A stretch of 64,000 nucleotides of DNA from Pseudomonas akapageensis (lineage in GTDB: Bacteria > Pseudomonadota > Gammaproteobacteria > Pseudomonadales > Pseudomonadaceae), in assembly GCF_011355085.1 (NCBI RefSeq), contig NZ_VXCP01000037.1, forward strand, positions 20,040 through 84,039, written 5' to 3'. Made by a program: the position numbers and the translations under genes. Shown here piece by piece: positions 17,128 to 25,671 of the stretch (position 1 is its first letter; each line of letters starts with the position of its first letter). The notes under the pieces are model-generated. The model worked only from the letters and a program-made list of their open reading frames with translations. It was not told the DNA's origin and searched no databases.

Positions 17128-17733
17128 TTAGTGCAAGCCTTGAACGTAGCTGGCCAGCGCCTCGATGTCCTTGTTGCTCAGCTTGGCAGCGATGCTGCGC
17201 ATGACCATGGTATCGCCATCGTTGGTGCGCTCGCCTTCACGGAAGTTGGTCAACTGCTTGGCCACGTACTGGGCGTGCTGACCACCCAGGTGCGGGAAGC
17301 CGGCAGCGGCGTTGCCCGCGCCATTGGGCGAGTGGCAACCGGTACAGGCTGGCATGCCCTCGGGGAGCTTGCCGCCACGGAACAATGCTTCACCCCTGGC
17401 CACGATCTTCGGATCAGCCGCGCCGACGCTGCCTTTCTGGCTGGCGAAATACGCCGCGATGTCCGCCAGGTCCTGATCGCTCAAGTTGGTCAGCAAGCCG
17501 GTCATTTCCAATACCGTGCGCTTGCCTGCCTTGATGTCGTGCAACTGCTTGGTCAGATAGCGCTCGCCTTGCCCGGCGAGTTTTGGAAAGTTCGGTGCCG
17601 CGCTATTGCCATCTGGACCATGACAAGCGCCACACACTGCAGCTTTGGCCTGACCGGCAGCAGCATCACCTGCTGCGTGGGCCATTCCTGTAATGCCCAG
17701 GGTCAACAGCAGACTCACGAGTATTTTGTTCAT
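17128..17733 (-). CDS. cc4: Cytochrome c4, di-heme
   Basis: Periplasmic di-heme electron carrier that feeds terminal cytochrome oxidases, such as the cbb3 enzymes. The 201-residue precursor has a signal peptide (cleaved after AHA, residue 20) and two tandem class I cytochrome c domains, each with a CxxCH heme site (CGACH at about 34 and CTGCH at about 131) and a distal Met. Length matches cytochrome c4 of Pseudomonas. A small mono-heme cytochrome gene lies 45 bp upstream on the same strand. Confidence 0.95.
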   Translation of the reverse strand: MNKILVSLLLTLGITGMAHAAGDAAAGQAKAAVCGACHGPDGNSAAPNFPKLAGQGERYLTKQLHDIKAGKRTVLEMTGLLTNLSDQDLADIAAYFASQKGSVGAADPKIVARGEALFRGGKLPEGMPACTGCHSPNGAGNAAAGFPHLGGQHAQYVAKQLTNFREGERTNDGDTMVMRSIAAKLSNKDIEALASYVQGLH

Positions 17734-17778
17734 CAGCTAATCCAACTACGGCTAAGGGTGAAAGTTTATGTATCGGGA

Positions 17779-18069
17779 CTATCGGCTCATCCACTGGATG
17801 ATGGCACGGTAATCCTCGGCACTGCAGTCCATGCACAATCCACGCGGTGGCATAGCCTTGAAACCCTGGGTTACATGTTGCACCAGTGTCTCCATACCTT
17901 GATCGAGTCTAGGCGACCAGGCGGCCTGGTCGCCTTTTTTTGGCGCCATCGGCAATTGCCCGGCGTGACAAGCCCCACAAGTGCGGTTGTACACAGCTTC
18001 CGGATCCTGTGTAGCCTGAGCGCTGAAAAACGGCATCAAGACACCAGCAGCTAGCAGCCATTTCGTCAT
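17779..18069 (-). CDS. Small mono-heme c-type cytochrome (c5-like)
   Basis: Ninety-six residues with an N-terminal signal peptide (cleaved near SAQA, residue 19), one heme site CGACH (about 31-35) and an axial Met candidate in FKAMPPRG. A further Cys pair (CMDC, about 78-81) is typical of the cytochrome c5 subgroup. It is a periplasmic electron carrier, transcribed just before cytochrome c4, and equals PA5491 by position. Which oxidase it serves cannot be told from sequence. Confidence 0.92.
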   Translation of the reverse strand: MTKWLLAAGVLMPFFSAQATQDPEAVYNRTCGACHAGQLPMAPKKGDQAAWSPRLDQGMETLVQHVTQGFKAMPPRGLCMDCSAEDYRAIIQWMSR

Positions 18070-18261
18070 AAAACGACCTTTTCAGGGTTGAGGGTGTTCT
18101 GCGTTCTAATGCGCAATCTAAATCTGACACCCCCGTGAACTTCATCCTACGCTGGGACAAAGCGCACACAAAATCTGCGGCATTATATACTCCCGTTACC
18201 GAAACGGAAACGACACCGCTTGCCGAGCCAAATGCCCGGCACCGCCCACACCGGAAATCAC

Positions 18262-18894
18262 ATGCAAGTCAAAAACCCCATCCTCGGCCTGTGTCAACAG
18301 GCGACCTTCTCGCTCAGCGCCGCCAAAGTCGACCAATGCCCCGACGACGAGGGCTATGAAGTCGCCTTCGCCGGGCGTTCCAACGCCGGCAAGTCGAGTG
18401 CGCTGAACACCTTGACCCACGCGAGCCTCGCCCGCACGTCGAAAACACCGGGGCGCACGCAACTGCTGAACTTCTTCAATCTGGACGAAGAACGTCGCCT
18501 GGTGGATTTGCCGGGTTACGGCTACGCCAAGGTGCCGATCCCGCTGAAACAGCACTGGCAGCGCCACCTGGAAGCCTATCTGGGCAGCCGGGAAAGCCTC
18601 AAGGGTCTGATCCTGATGATGGACATCCGCCATCCGATGACGGATTTCGACCTGCTGATGCTCGATTGGTCGGTCGCCAGCAAGATGCCGATGCATATTT
18701 TGCTGACCAAGGCCGACAAGCTCACCTATGGCGCCGCGAAGAACACCCTGCTCAAAGTGCAGGCGGAAATTCGCAAGGGCTGGGGTGATGCGGTCAGCAT
18801 TCAGCTGTTTTCGGCCCCCAAGCGCCTGGGCCTGGAAGACGCCTATGCAGTACTGGCACGCTGGATGGAACTGGCAGACAAGCCCGCCGAATAA
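18262..18894 (+). CDS. engB: Ribosome biogenesis GTP-binding protein EngB/YihA
   Basis: Essential-type GTPase involved in late assembly of the large ribosomal subunit. The 210 residues show G1 (GRSNAGKSS, about 35), G2/G3 (TPGRTQLLNFF then DLPGYGYAKV), G4 (LTKADKL) and G5 (SAPK). An in-frame ATG at 18220 would add 14 residues that do not look conserved; ATG 18262, giving MQVKNPIL, matches the usual start. It is divergent from the small cytochrome genes and convergent with the ersA/polA side, the same polA-engB arrangement that holds Spot 42 in E. coli. Confidence 0.95.
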   Translation: MQVKNPILGLCQQATFSLSAAKVDQCPDDEGYEVAFAGRSNAGKSSALNTLTHASLARTSKTPGRTQLLNFFNLDEERRLVDLPGYGYAKVPIPLKQHWQRHLEAYLGSRESLKGLILMMDIRHPMTDFDLLMLDWSVASKMPMHILLTKADKLTYGAAKNTLLKVQAEIRKGWGDAVSIQLFSAPKRLGLEDAYAVLARWMELADKPAE

Positions 18895-18916
18895 GGGCTT
18901 GCGCCAAATTGCAGGC

Positions 18917-19048
18917 AAAAAAAACCCCGGACTTCGTATGGGGAGGGGAAGTTCGGGGTTTAAGGTTCCGGACCGCTAGGGCGGGGTCCAGATATCTGCC
19001 AACACTTAACACAACATAGGAGCATTGAAGGGCTTCACCACCCATTCA
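18917..19048 (-). ncRNA. ersA: Small regulatory RNA ErsA
   Basis: Between polA and engB, on the minus strand, a sigma-22-type promoter is followed by about 132 bases ending in a strong Rho-independent terminator (stem 18923-18935 with 18948-18960, then eight T, plus-strand A-run 18917-18924). P. aeruginosa ErsA is about 132 nt, lies in the same polA-engB gap, depends on sigma-22 (AlgU) and represses algC translation through a C-rich single-stranded stretch. A C-rich loop (CTTCCCCTCCCC) is present here inside the terminator hairpin. Location, length and promoter type agree; the exact 5' end (about 19047-19050) is estimated. Confidence 0.85.
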
Positions 19049-19053
19049 GTAAC

Positions 19054-19081
19054 TCTGAGTCGAAATTCACGGTATTAGTTC
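19054..19081 (-). promoter_or_regulatory. Sigma-22 (AlgU) promoter of ersA
   Basis: On the minus strand GAACTA (plus 19076-19081), 17 bases, then TCAGA (plus 19054-19058). This is one mismatch in each box from the AlgU consensus GAACTT-N16/17-TCTGA. It lies about six bases before the inferred ersA start. Confidence 0.75.
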
Positions 19082-19113
19082 CGGGCAATTCAAAAACTAT
19101 TTGCGATAAACGC

Positions 19114-19180
19114 AAAAAAAACCGAAACCGACAGCACTAAGCCGCGACACTATGCCGCGGCCTGCCCCCGCATTTAGTGC
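19114..19180 (-). terminator. Terminator region at the end of polA
   Basis: Read on the minus strand, GCACTAA (which overlaps the polA stop) pairs with TTAGTGC, enclosing an inner hairpin GCCGCG-N9-CGCGGC (19141-19161). A run of eight T follows at 19121-19114, 12 bases after the outer stem. The spacing is longer than in a classic intrinsic terminator. Confidence 0.55.
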
Positions 19181-21936
19181 GCTTCGTCCCAATTCGAACC
19201 AACACCCACTTCCACCAGCAACGGCACGTCCAGTTGCGCGGCGCCGCTCATGTGCGGGCGAATCTGCTCGCGAACCTGATCGACCAGGTCCTCACGCACT
19301 TCCAGCACCAATTCGTCGTGTACCTGGAGGATGACCCGGGCGTCGAGCCCCGATTCGCTCAGCCAGGTATCCACCGCTACCATGGCGCGCTTGATGATAT
19401 CGGCCGCCGTACCTTGCATCGGCGCGTTGATGGCCGTGCGCTCGGCGCCTTTGCGCAGGGCCGGGTTCTTCGCATTGATTTCCGGCAAATTTAGACGTCG
19501 ACCGAACAGGGTCTCGACAAAACCCTGTTCCGCCGCCTGGGCCCGAGTACGCTCCATGTAATCCAGGACACCCGGGTAGCGTGCAAAGTAACGATCGATG
19601 TAGGCCTGCGACTGCTTGCGATCGACGCCGATCTGCTTGGCCAGGCCAAACGCGCTCATGCCATAGATCAGACCGAAGTTGATCGCTTTTGCACTGCGCC
19701 GCTGGTCGGTTTCCACGGCGTCCAGGTCGACGCCAAAGACTTCGGCTGCCGTGGCCTTATGCACGTCCAGATTGTTGCGGAAGGCGTGCAGCAGCCCTTC
19801 ATCCTTGGCCAGATGGGCCATGATCCGCAGCTCGATCTGCGAGTAGTCCGCTGCCAGCAATTTGTAACCTGGCGGTGCGATGAAGGCCTGGCGAATACGC
19901 CGGCCTTCAGCGGTGCGGATCGGAATGTTCTGCAGGTTCGGGTCACTGGACGACAAGCGCCCCGTGGCGGCCACGGCCTGATGATACGACGTGTGGATAC
20001 GGCCGGTGCGCGGGTTGATCTGTTCCGGCAGGCGGTCTGTGTAGGTGCTCTTGAGTTTGCTCAACGAGCGGTACTGCATCAGCACCTTGGGCAACGGGAA
20101 GTCTTGCTCGGCCAGTTCGGCCAGCACCGCTTCTGCGGTAGACGCCTGGCCTTTGGCGGTCTTGTTGAGAATCGGCATGCCGAGTTTTTCGTACAGAATC
20201 ACGCCCAATTGCTTGGGCGAACCCAGGTTGAACTCTTCGCCTGCGATCTCGTACGCCTCACGCTCGAGCGCAACCAGTTTTTCACCCAGTTCGACGCTCT
20301 GGATACCCAGCAACCGGCCATCCACCAGGGCGCCCTGGCGCTCGATTCGCGCCAGCACGGGAACCAGCGGCATCTCGATCTCAGCGAGGACGGTCTGCAG
20401 GCTCGGCGTCTTCGCCAGTTTTTCCTGCAGCACCTGGTGCAGGCGCAAGGTCACGTCCGCATCTTCGGCCGCGTAGGGGCCAGCCTGTTCCAGCGCGATC
20501 TGATCGAAGGTCAGTTGCTTGGCGCCCTTGCCGGCGATGTCCTGGAAACCGATGGTGGTGTGCCCCAGGTACTTGAGGGCCAGGCTATCCATATCGTGAC
20601 GGGTGGCCGTGGAGTCGAGTACATAGGACTCGAGCATGGTGTCGAAGGCCACGCCCCGAACGTGTATGCCATTAACCGGATCGCCGCCGATAGCGCAATT
20701 GGCCAGGATATTCATGTCGTACTTGGCGTGTTGGCCGACTTTCAGCTTGGCCGGGTCCTCCAGCAATGGCTTGAGCGCACGCAGTACGGTGTCGCGGTCC
20801 AGTTGCTCGGGCACACCCATGTAGGAATGCGTCAGCGGTACATACGCCGCTTCGAATGGTTCGACCGCGAAGGACAGCCCGACAAGTTGGGCCTGCTGGG
20901 CATCCAGGCCAGTCGTTTCGGTATCGAAGGCAATCAAAGGAGCCTTGTTCAGCTTTTCCAGCCAGACGTCGAAACGGGCCTGGTCGATGATGGTTTCGTA
21001 CCTGGCCTCGATGACCGGCTCCGGCTCTTGCTGAACGACTTCCTGGCCGGCGCGTTTGGCCTCGCGCTGCAATTCATCGATCCAGCTTTTGAATTCGAGT
21101 TCGGTGTACAGATCCATCAGCGCATCACGATCCGGCTCGCCGCAGACCAGCGCGTCCACTTCCACATCCAGCGGCACATCGATCTTGATGGTTGCCAATT
21201 CATAAGACAGGAAGGCCGCCTGACGATGCTCTTCAAGCTTGGCCGCCAGGGTCTTGGCCCCGCGAATCGGCAGGCCCGCGACCTTGTCGAGGTTCGCGTA
21301 GAGCACGTCCAGGCCGCCTTCGACGCCCACCAGCAGGCCAACAGCTGTCTTTTCGCCCACACCGGGGACACCCGGAATGTTGTCGACCTTGTCTCCCATC
21401 AGCGCGAGGAAATCGATGATGTGCTCAGGACCGACGCCAAATTTCTCCTTCACGCCAGCCACATCCATCACGCTTCCGGTCATGGTATTGACCAGCGTAA
21501 TGTGACCATCGACCAATTGCGCCATGTCCTTGTCGCCGGTGGAGATGATGACCGGACGTCCCGCCGCCGCGCTGCTGCGGGCCAGGGTGCCGATCACGTC
21601 ATCGGCCTCGACGCCATCGACGCACAGTAGCGGGTAACCCAGCGCGCGGACACTGGCGTGCAACGGCTCGATCTGCACGCGCAGGTCATCGGGCATACTC
21701 GGGCGATTGGCCTTGTATTCGGCGAACAGCTCATCGCGGAATGTGCCGCCCTTGGCGTCGAACACTACCGCGAACAGGCTGTCTGGATACTGCTTGCGCA
21801 GGCTTTTGAGCATGTTCAGCACGCCCTTGACGGCGCCGGTCGGCAACCCTTTGGACGTGGTCAGTGGTGGCAACGCGTGAAAGGCGCGATACAGGTAGGA
21901 AGAACCGTCCACCAGGACGAGGGGAGCTTGGCTCAT
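19174..21936 (-). CDS. polA: DNA polymerase I
   Basis: Repair and Okazaki-fragment-processing polymerase. The 920 residues cover the 5'-3' exonuclease/FEN domain (about 1-290, with VFDAKGGTFR and GVEADDVIGTLA), the 3'-5' exonuclease domain (about 315-490, with FDTETTGLD, so the proofreading Asp-Glu pair is kept) and the polymerase domain with motif A (DYSQIELRIMAHL), motif B (RRSAKAINFGLIYGMS) and motif C (QVHDELVLEV). ATG 21936 (MSQAPLVLVDG) is the usual start; a TTG four codons upstream is not needed. It is monocistronic, with ersA downstream. Confidence 0.98.
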   Translation of the reverse strand: MSQAPLVLVDGSSYLYRAFHALPPLTTSKGLPTGAVKGVLNMLKSLRKQYPDSLFAVVFDAKGGTFRDELFAEYKANRPSMPDDLRVQIEPLHASVRALGYPLLCVDGVEADDVIGTLARSSAAAGRPVIISTGDKDMAQLVDGHITLVNTMTGSVMDVAGVKEKFGVGPEHIIDFLALMGDKVDNIPGVPGVGEKTAVGLLVGVEGGLDVLYANLDKVAGLPIRGAKTLAAKLEEHRQAAFLSYELATIKIDVPLDVEVDALVCGEPDRDALMDLYTELEFKSWIDELQREAKRAGQEVVQQEPEPVIEARYETIIDQARFDVWLEKLNKAPLIAFDTETTGLDAQQAQLVGLSFAVEPFEAAYVPLTHSYMGVPEQLDRDTVLRALKPLLEDPAKLKVGQHAKYDMNILANCAIGGDPVNGIHVRGVAFDTMLESYVLDSTATRHDMDSLALKYLGHTTIGFQDIAGKGAKQLTFDQIALEQAGPYAAEDADVTLRLHQVLQEKLAKTPSLQTVLAEIEMPLVPVLARIERQGALVDGRLLGIQSVELGEKLVALEREAYEIAGEEFNLGSPKQLGVILYEKLGMPILNKTAKGQASTAEAVLAELAEQDFPLPKVLMQYRSLSKLKSTYTDRLPEQINPRTGRIHTSYHQAVAATGRLSSSDPNLQNIPIRTAEGRRIRQAFIAPPGYKLLAADYSQIELRIMAHLAKDEGLLHAFRNNLDVHKATAAEVFGVDLDAVETDQRRSAKAINFGLIYGMSAFGLAKQIGVDRKQSQAYIDRYFARYPGVLDYMERTRAQAAEQGFVETLFGRRLNLPEINAKNPALRKGAERTAINAPMQGTAADIIKRAMVAVDTWLSESGLDARVILQVHDELVLEVREDLVDQVREQIRPHMSGAAQLDVPLLVEVGVGSNWDEAH

Positions 21937-22010
21937 GAGCAGAATCAACCTTTTCGACGGGCCCGGCGCTAGAATGACCGGAACATTGACGACAAAGGGA
22001 CAAGGTTATC

Positions 22011-22301
22011 ATGCGCACACTAAATCGCCTGTTGCTGGCCAGCCTGTTGTCAGTCGCTCCGCTCGTGGCAATGGCCGCGGACGACGCCCCATCAGCCGAA
22101 CCAGAAGTCACCATTCGCCAGGAAGGCGACAAAACCATCCAGGAATACCGCCAGAATGGCTTCCTGTATGCGATCAAGGTTACGCCCAAGGTTGGCAAGC
22201 CTTATTTCCTGGTACGCGCGGACGGCACCGATGCAAACTACATTCGTTCGGATCAGCCGGACATGCTGATTCCCGCATGGAAAATCTTCGAGTGGAAATA
22301 A
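22011..22301 (+). CDS. DUF2782 small exported protein
   Basis: Ninety-six residues with a signal peptide (cleaved after MA-A, about residue 23) and a DUF2782 domain with conserved IQEYRQNGFLYAIKVTP and DMLIPAWKIFEWK. Periplasmic; function unknown. It is divergent from polA and 61 bp ahead of thrB, an order kept in P. aeruginosa (PA5494-thrB). Confidence 0.9.
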   Translation: MRTLNRLLLASLLSVAPLVAMAADDAPSAEPEVTIRQEGDKTIQEYRQNGFLYAIKVTPKVGKPYFLVRADGTDANYIRSDQPDMLIPAWKIFEWK

Positions 22302-22362
22302 CGTACCCTAACTTTAACCAGGCACTTCCTTCGGGCCGTGCCAGTATGAGCAATATTTGACC

Positions 22363-23313
22363 ATGTCAGTCTTCACCCCCCTGGCCCGCCCTGAACTGGA
22401 AGCCTTTCTTGCCCCTTACGGCCTCGGCCGCCTGCGTGACTTCCAGGGGATTGCTGCCGGCACCGAGAACAGCAACTTTTTCATCAGCCTGGAGCAGGGC
22501 GAATATGTCCTGACGCTCGTCGAGCGTGGCCCGGTCCAGGACCTGCCGTTTTTCATCGAGCTGCTGGACGTCCTGCACGACGCCGATCTGCCGGTGCCCT
22601 ATGCCTTGCGTACCACCGATGGCGTAGCCCTGCGCGAGCTGGCGGGCAAGCCGGCGCTGCTGCAGCCACGCCTGCCGGGAAAACACATCAAGCAACCCAA
22701 CAACCAGCACTGTGCCCAGGTAGGCGAGTTGCTTGGCCACTTGCACCTGGCCACCCGCGAACATGTGCTGGAGCGCAAGACCGATCGTGGGCTGGACTGG
22801 ATGCTCGAAGAGGGCCGGCGACTGATGCCGCGCCTGGAACCGACCCAAGGCAAGCTGCTGCAAGAAAGCCTGGATGAGATCGCGAAACACCACGCGCACA
22901 TTCTTGCGCTGCCGCGAGCCAACCTGCATGCCGACCTGTTCCGCGACAACGTGCTGTTCGAAGGCACACACCTGACCGGCCTGATCGATTTCTACAACGC
23001 CTGTTCGGGACCGATGCTCTACGATCTGGCAATCACGCTTAACGACTGGTGTTGCGATGAGGCCGGGATCATCGATGGTGCCCGCGCCCGAGCACTACTG
23101 GGTGCCTACTCCACGCTGCGCCCGTTCACTGCCGGCGAAGCCGAGTTGTGGCCCATCATGCTGCGCGTGGCTTGCGTGCGGTTCTGGTTGTCACGCTTGA
23201 TTGCCGCCGAGTCTTTTGCGGGCATGGATGTGTTGATCCATGATCCGAAAGAGTTCGAGGTGCGGTTGGCGGTGCGGCAGAAGGTGGAGATTGCGTTGCC
23301 GTTTGCGCTTTGA
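22363..23313 (+). CDS. thrB: Homoserine kinase ThrB (aminoglycoside phosphotransferase fold)
   Basis: Phosphorylates homoserine for threonine synthesis. This is the Pseudomonas-type ThrB with an APH/choline-kinase fold, unlike the GHMP-type ThrB of E. coli. The 316 residues show GTENSNFFI near the N-terminus, the Brenner catalytic motif HADLFRDNVLF (about 189-199) and the metal site GLIDFYNAC. A TTG two codons upstream is also open, but ATG 22363 matches the conserved MSVFTPL start. Known pathway partners such as hom and thrC are not in the window. Confidence 0.95.
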   Translation: MSVFTPLARPELEAFLAPYGLGRLRDFQGIAAGTENSNFFISLEQGEYVLTLVERGPVQDLPFFIELLDVLHDADLPVPYALRTTDGVALRELAGKPALLQPRLPGKHIKQPNNQHCAQVGELLGHLHLATREHVLERKTDRGLDWMLEEGRRLMPRLEPTQGKLLQESLDEIAKHHAHILALPRANLHADLFRDNVLFEGTHLTGLIDFYNACSGPMLYDLAITLNDWCCDEAGIIDGARARALLGAYSTLRPFTAGEAELWPIMLRVACVRFWLSRLIAAESFAGMDVLIHDPKEFEVRLAVRQKVEIALPFAL

Positions 23314-23350
23314 AAATCCCTTGAGGCCTTGTGTCGTTTGACAGGGTCTA

Positions 23351-23419
23351 ATCGCTGGCAAGCCAGCTCCCACAGGATTGAGCACCATCTTCCCTGTGGG
23401 AGCGGGCTTGCCCGCGATG
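23351..23419. repeat. Pseudomonas REP pair between thrB and znuA
   Basis: Two REP units in opposite orientation, ATCGCTGGCAAGCCAGCTCC (starting 23351) and GTGGGAGCGGGCTTGCCCGC (starting 23396). The pair lies between two convergent genes, the usual place for REP doublets, and may form a cruciform or a 3'-end hairpin for both transcripts. Confidence 0.88.
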
Positions 23420-23434
23420 AGGCCGGATTGTCCG

Positions 23435-24343
23435 CTACAACTTCTCCAGACATCCCGCCAAACCTTCCCCCAGATTCTCCAGCAACTGCTCATAACTCTG
23501 TGCATTGCTACCCAAGGCATCCAGCTCCGCCAACCGAACCGGCAAACCCGCTGTCAGGGTCTCAGCCAGCCGCGGGCGCATCGGTGGCTCGCTGAATACA
23601 CAGGTTTTTCCCACCTGCTGGAGACGCTCGCGCATGGCTGCCACATGCTGCGCACCGGGCTGAACTTCAGCGGCCACGCTGAATACACCGGTGTGTTTCA
23701 AACCATAAGCATCTTCGAAATAATCAAACGCTTCGTGAAACACGAAATACGGCTTGCCTGCGATGCCGGCCACACGGGTCTTGATGCGGGCATCCGCAGC
23801 ATCGAGCCGCGATTCGAAGGCTTTCAGGTTGCTCTGATAACGCGCCGCATTGGCCGGGTCGGTGGCGCTCAGGTCGCTGGCCATGCGCTCGGCGATAACC
23901 CGGGCATTGACCGGTGCAAGCCACAGGTGCGCGTCGAGGGTGCCTGGGCGATGGTCGTGATCATGATCCGACTCGTCTTCATCATGGGACTGACTGTCTT
24001 CGCCAAAGTGGCGTAAATGCAGCCCCGGCAGATCCTGAACAGCCACCGTCGGCTTGCTGCGGCCCTGCAACACGCGCGGCAGGAACCCTTCCATATCCGG
24101 CCCGATCCAGTAGAGCAACTCGACCTCACCGACTCGCCGCACATCCGAGGGACGCAAGGCATAGTGATGTGGCGAGGCGCCGGGCGGTAACAGGACTTCA
24201 GGATTGCCGACACCGTCCTGCACTGCCGCGGCGATCAATTGGAGTGGCTTGATGCTGGTCAACAGGCGCACCTCGGCTTGAGCAGGGCCCATCGCGACAA
24301 GGCAGGAGAAAAAAGCGACAAAAAGGGCAAAAAGTCGGGACAC
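23435..24343 (-). CDS. znuA: Zinc ABC transporter substrate-binding protein ZnuA
   Basis: Periplasmic zinc-binding protein of the ZnuABC importer. About 302 residues with a signal peptide (cleaved after AQA), the first zinc-ligand region PHHYALRPSD, a His/Asp-rich mobile loop (about 117-137, with DHDHDH) typical of zinc rather than manganese proteins, LDAHLWLAP with a ligand His, and the C-terminal VFSEPPMRP. Two in-frame GTG codons (24352 and 24343) are possible; the second gives MSRLF as in relatives. It is divergent from zur-znuCB with a Zur box between. Confidence 0.93.
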   Translation of the reverse strand: MSRLFALFVAFFSCLVAMGPAQAEVRLLTSIKPLQLIAAAVQDGVGNPEVLLPPGASPHHYALRPSDVRRVGEVELLYWIGPDMEGFLPRVLQGRSKPTVAVQDLPGLHLRHFGEDSQSHDEDESDHDHDHRPGTLDAHLWLAPVNARVIAERMASDLSATDPANAARYQSNLKAFESRLDAADARIKTRVAGIAGKPYFVFHEAFDYFEDAYGLKHTGVFSVAAEVQPGAQHVAAMRERLQQVGKTCVFSEPPMRPRLAETLTAGLPVRLAELDALGSNAQSYEQLLENLGEGLAGCLEKL

Positions 24344-24370
24344 GATGAGCACTCAAGGAGGCAGGAACAG

Positions 24371-24383
24371 GTAATATAATAAC
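24371..24383. promoter_or_regulatory. Zur box between znuA and zur
   Basis: GTAATATAATAAC matches 10 of 12 defined positions of the Zur operator core GTTATANTATAAC. It lies 27 bases before both the zur and the znuA starts, so zinc-loaded Zur would shut both transcription units. Confidence 0.72.
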
Positions 24384-24409
24384 GTCTCTCACCAAAACCG
24401 TCGCTGCCC

Positions 24410-24892
24410 ATGCCTAAAACTCCGCTGGCCAATCGTCCCCACGACCACTCGCATTGCGTGCACAGCGCCCTGACCGAGGCCGACACCTTGTGCGTGCACA
24501 AGGGCCTGCGCCTGACTGCGCTGCGACGGCGAGTGCTGGAACTGGTCTGGCAAAGCCACAAGCCGCTGGGCGCCTACGACATTCTCGCCGTACTCAGCGA
24601 ACAGGATGGCCGCCGCGCAGCACCACCGACCGTATACCGGGCATTGGATTTCCTGCTGGAAAACGGATTGGTCCATCGCATTGCCTCGCTCAACGCCTTC
24701 ATCGGCTGCAACCACCCCGGCCATGCGCATCAGGGTCAGTTTCTGATCTGCCGCACATGCCATGTGGCCATCGAGCTTGAACAAAAAGCCATCAGCAACG
24801 CCATTGTCGAAAGCGCGCAGGACGTCGGTTTCTCCGTCGAGGGGCAAACAGTCGAAGTCGTGGGTCTCTGCTCGAGCTGTCGGGAGGCCTGA
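24410..24892 (+). CDS. zur: Zinc uptake regulator Zur (Fur family)
   Basis: Zinc-responsive repressor of the adjacent zinc importer and, in pseudomonads, of other zinc-saving genes. The 160 residues have an N-terminal winged helix (with LTALRRRVLELVW and the recognition region APPTVYRALDFL) and a dimerisation domain with FIGCNHPGHAHQ and two CxxC pairs (CRTC and CSSC) that hold the structural zinc. The position (PA5499 in P. aeruginosa, also called np20) agrees. Its stop overlaps the znuC start in TGATG. Confidence 0.95.
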   Translation: MPKTPLANRPHDHSHCVHSALTEADTLCVHKGLRLTALRRRVLELVWQSHKPLGAYDILAVLSEQDGRRAAPPTVYRALDFLLENGLVHRIASLNAFIGCNHPGHAHQGQFLICRTCHVAIELEQKAISNAIVESAQDVGFSVEGQTVEVVGLCSSCREA

Positions 24893-25671
24893 TGAGCACA
24901 GCATTGATCGAGCTGAAAAAGGTTGCCGTCAATTTCGCCGGGCAATCGGTGCTGGACAATATCCATCTGAGCGTCGAACCCCGCCAGATCGTCACGCTGA
25001 TCGGGCCCAATGGAGCCGGCAAGACCACGCTGGTGCGGGCCGTGCTGGGCCTGCTCAAGCCCGACAGCGGCAAGGTCTGGCGCAAACCGAAGCTGCGCAT
25101 CGGTTACATGCCGCAAAAGCTGCACGTGGACCCGACCCTTCCGCTTTCGGTCTTGCGTTTTTTGCGCCTGGTTCCGGGTGTCGATCGTACCGGGGCACTG
25201 GCCGCACTCAAGGAGGTCGGTGCCGAACAGGTCATCGACAGCCCGATCCAGAGCATTTCCGGCGGTGAAATGCAGCGCGTCCTGCTGGCCCGGGCGCTGT
25301 TGCGCGAACCCGAGCTGCTGGTTCTCGATGAGCCGGTGCAAGGTGTCGATGTGGCCGGCCAGGCCGAACTCTATAGCCTGATCACCCGTCTGCGCGATCG
25401 TCACGGCTGTGGCGTACTGATGGTCTCCCACGACCTGCATCTGGTCATGAGCACCACCGACCAGGTGGTCTGCCTCAATCGCCACGTCTGCTGCGAGGGT
25501 CATCCCGAGCAAGTCAGCGGCGATCCGGCTTTCGTTGAGCTGTTCGGCAAGAACGCGCCAAGCCTGGCCATCTATCACCACCACCATGACCATGCGCACG
25601 ACCTGCATGGCTCGGTGGTCAAACCACCTTCGAACGGACATGTGCACGGGGAAAACTGCAAGCATGGCTGA
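24892..25671 (+). CDS. znuC: Zinc ABC transporter ATP-binding protein ZnuC
   Basis: ATPase of the zinc importer. The 259 residues contain Walker A (GPNGAGKTT, about 38), Q-loop (MPQK), ABC signature (ISGGEMQR), Walker B (LLVLDEPVQGVD) and switch His (VSHDLH). The last 40 or so residues are a His-rich tail with HHHHDHAHDLH and GHVHGENCKHG, a likely cytoplasmic zinc-binding extension. It is coupled to zur by overlap and overlaps znuB by 8 bp. Confidence 0.96.
   Translation: MSTALIELKKVAVNFAGQSVLDNIHLSVEPRQIVTLIGPNGAGKTTLVRAVLGLLKPDSGKVWRKPKLRIGYMPQKLHVDPTLPLSVLRFLRLVPGVDRTGALAALKEVGAEQVIDSPIQSISGGEMQRVLLARALLREPELLVLDEPVQGVDVAGQAELYSLITRLRDRHGCGVLMVSHDLHLVMSTTDQVVCLNRHVCCEGHPEQVSGDPAFVELFGKNAPSLAIYHHHHDHAHDLHGSVVKPPSNGHVHGENCKHG

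Noticed and set aside
19759..21630. 623-codon open frame antisense to polA
   Set aside because: The minus-strand frame has all DNA polymerase I motifs; the plus-strand frame has none of any family.
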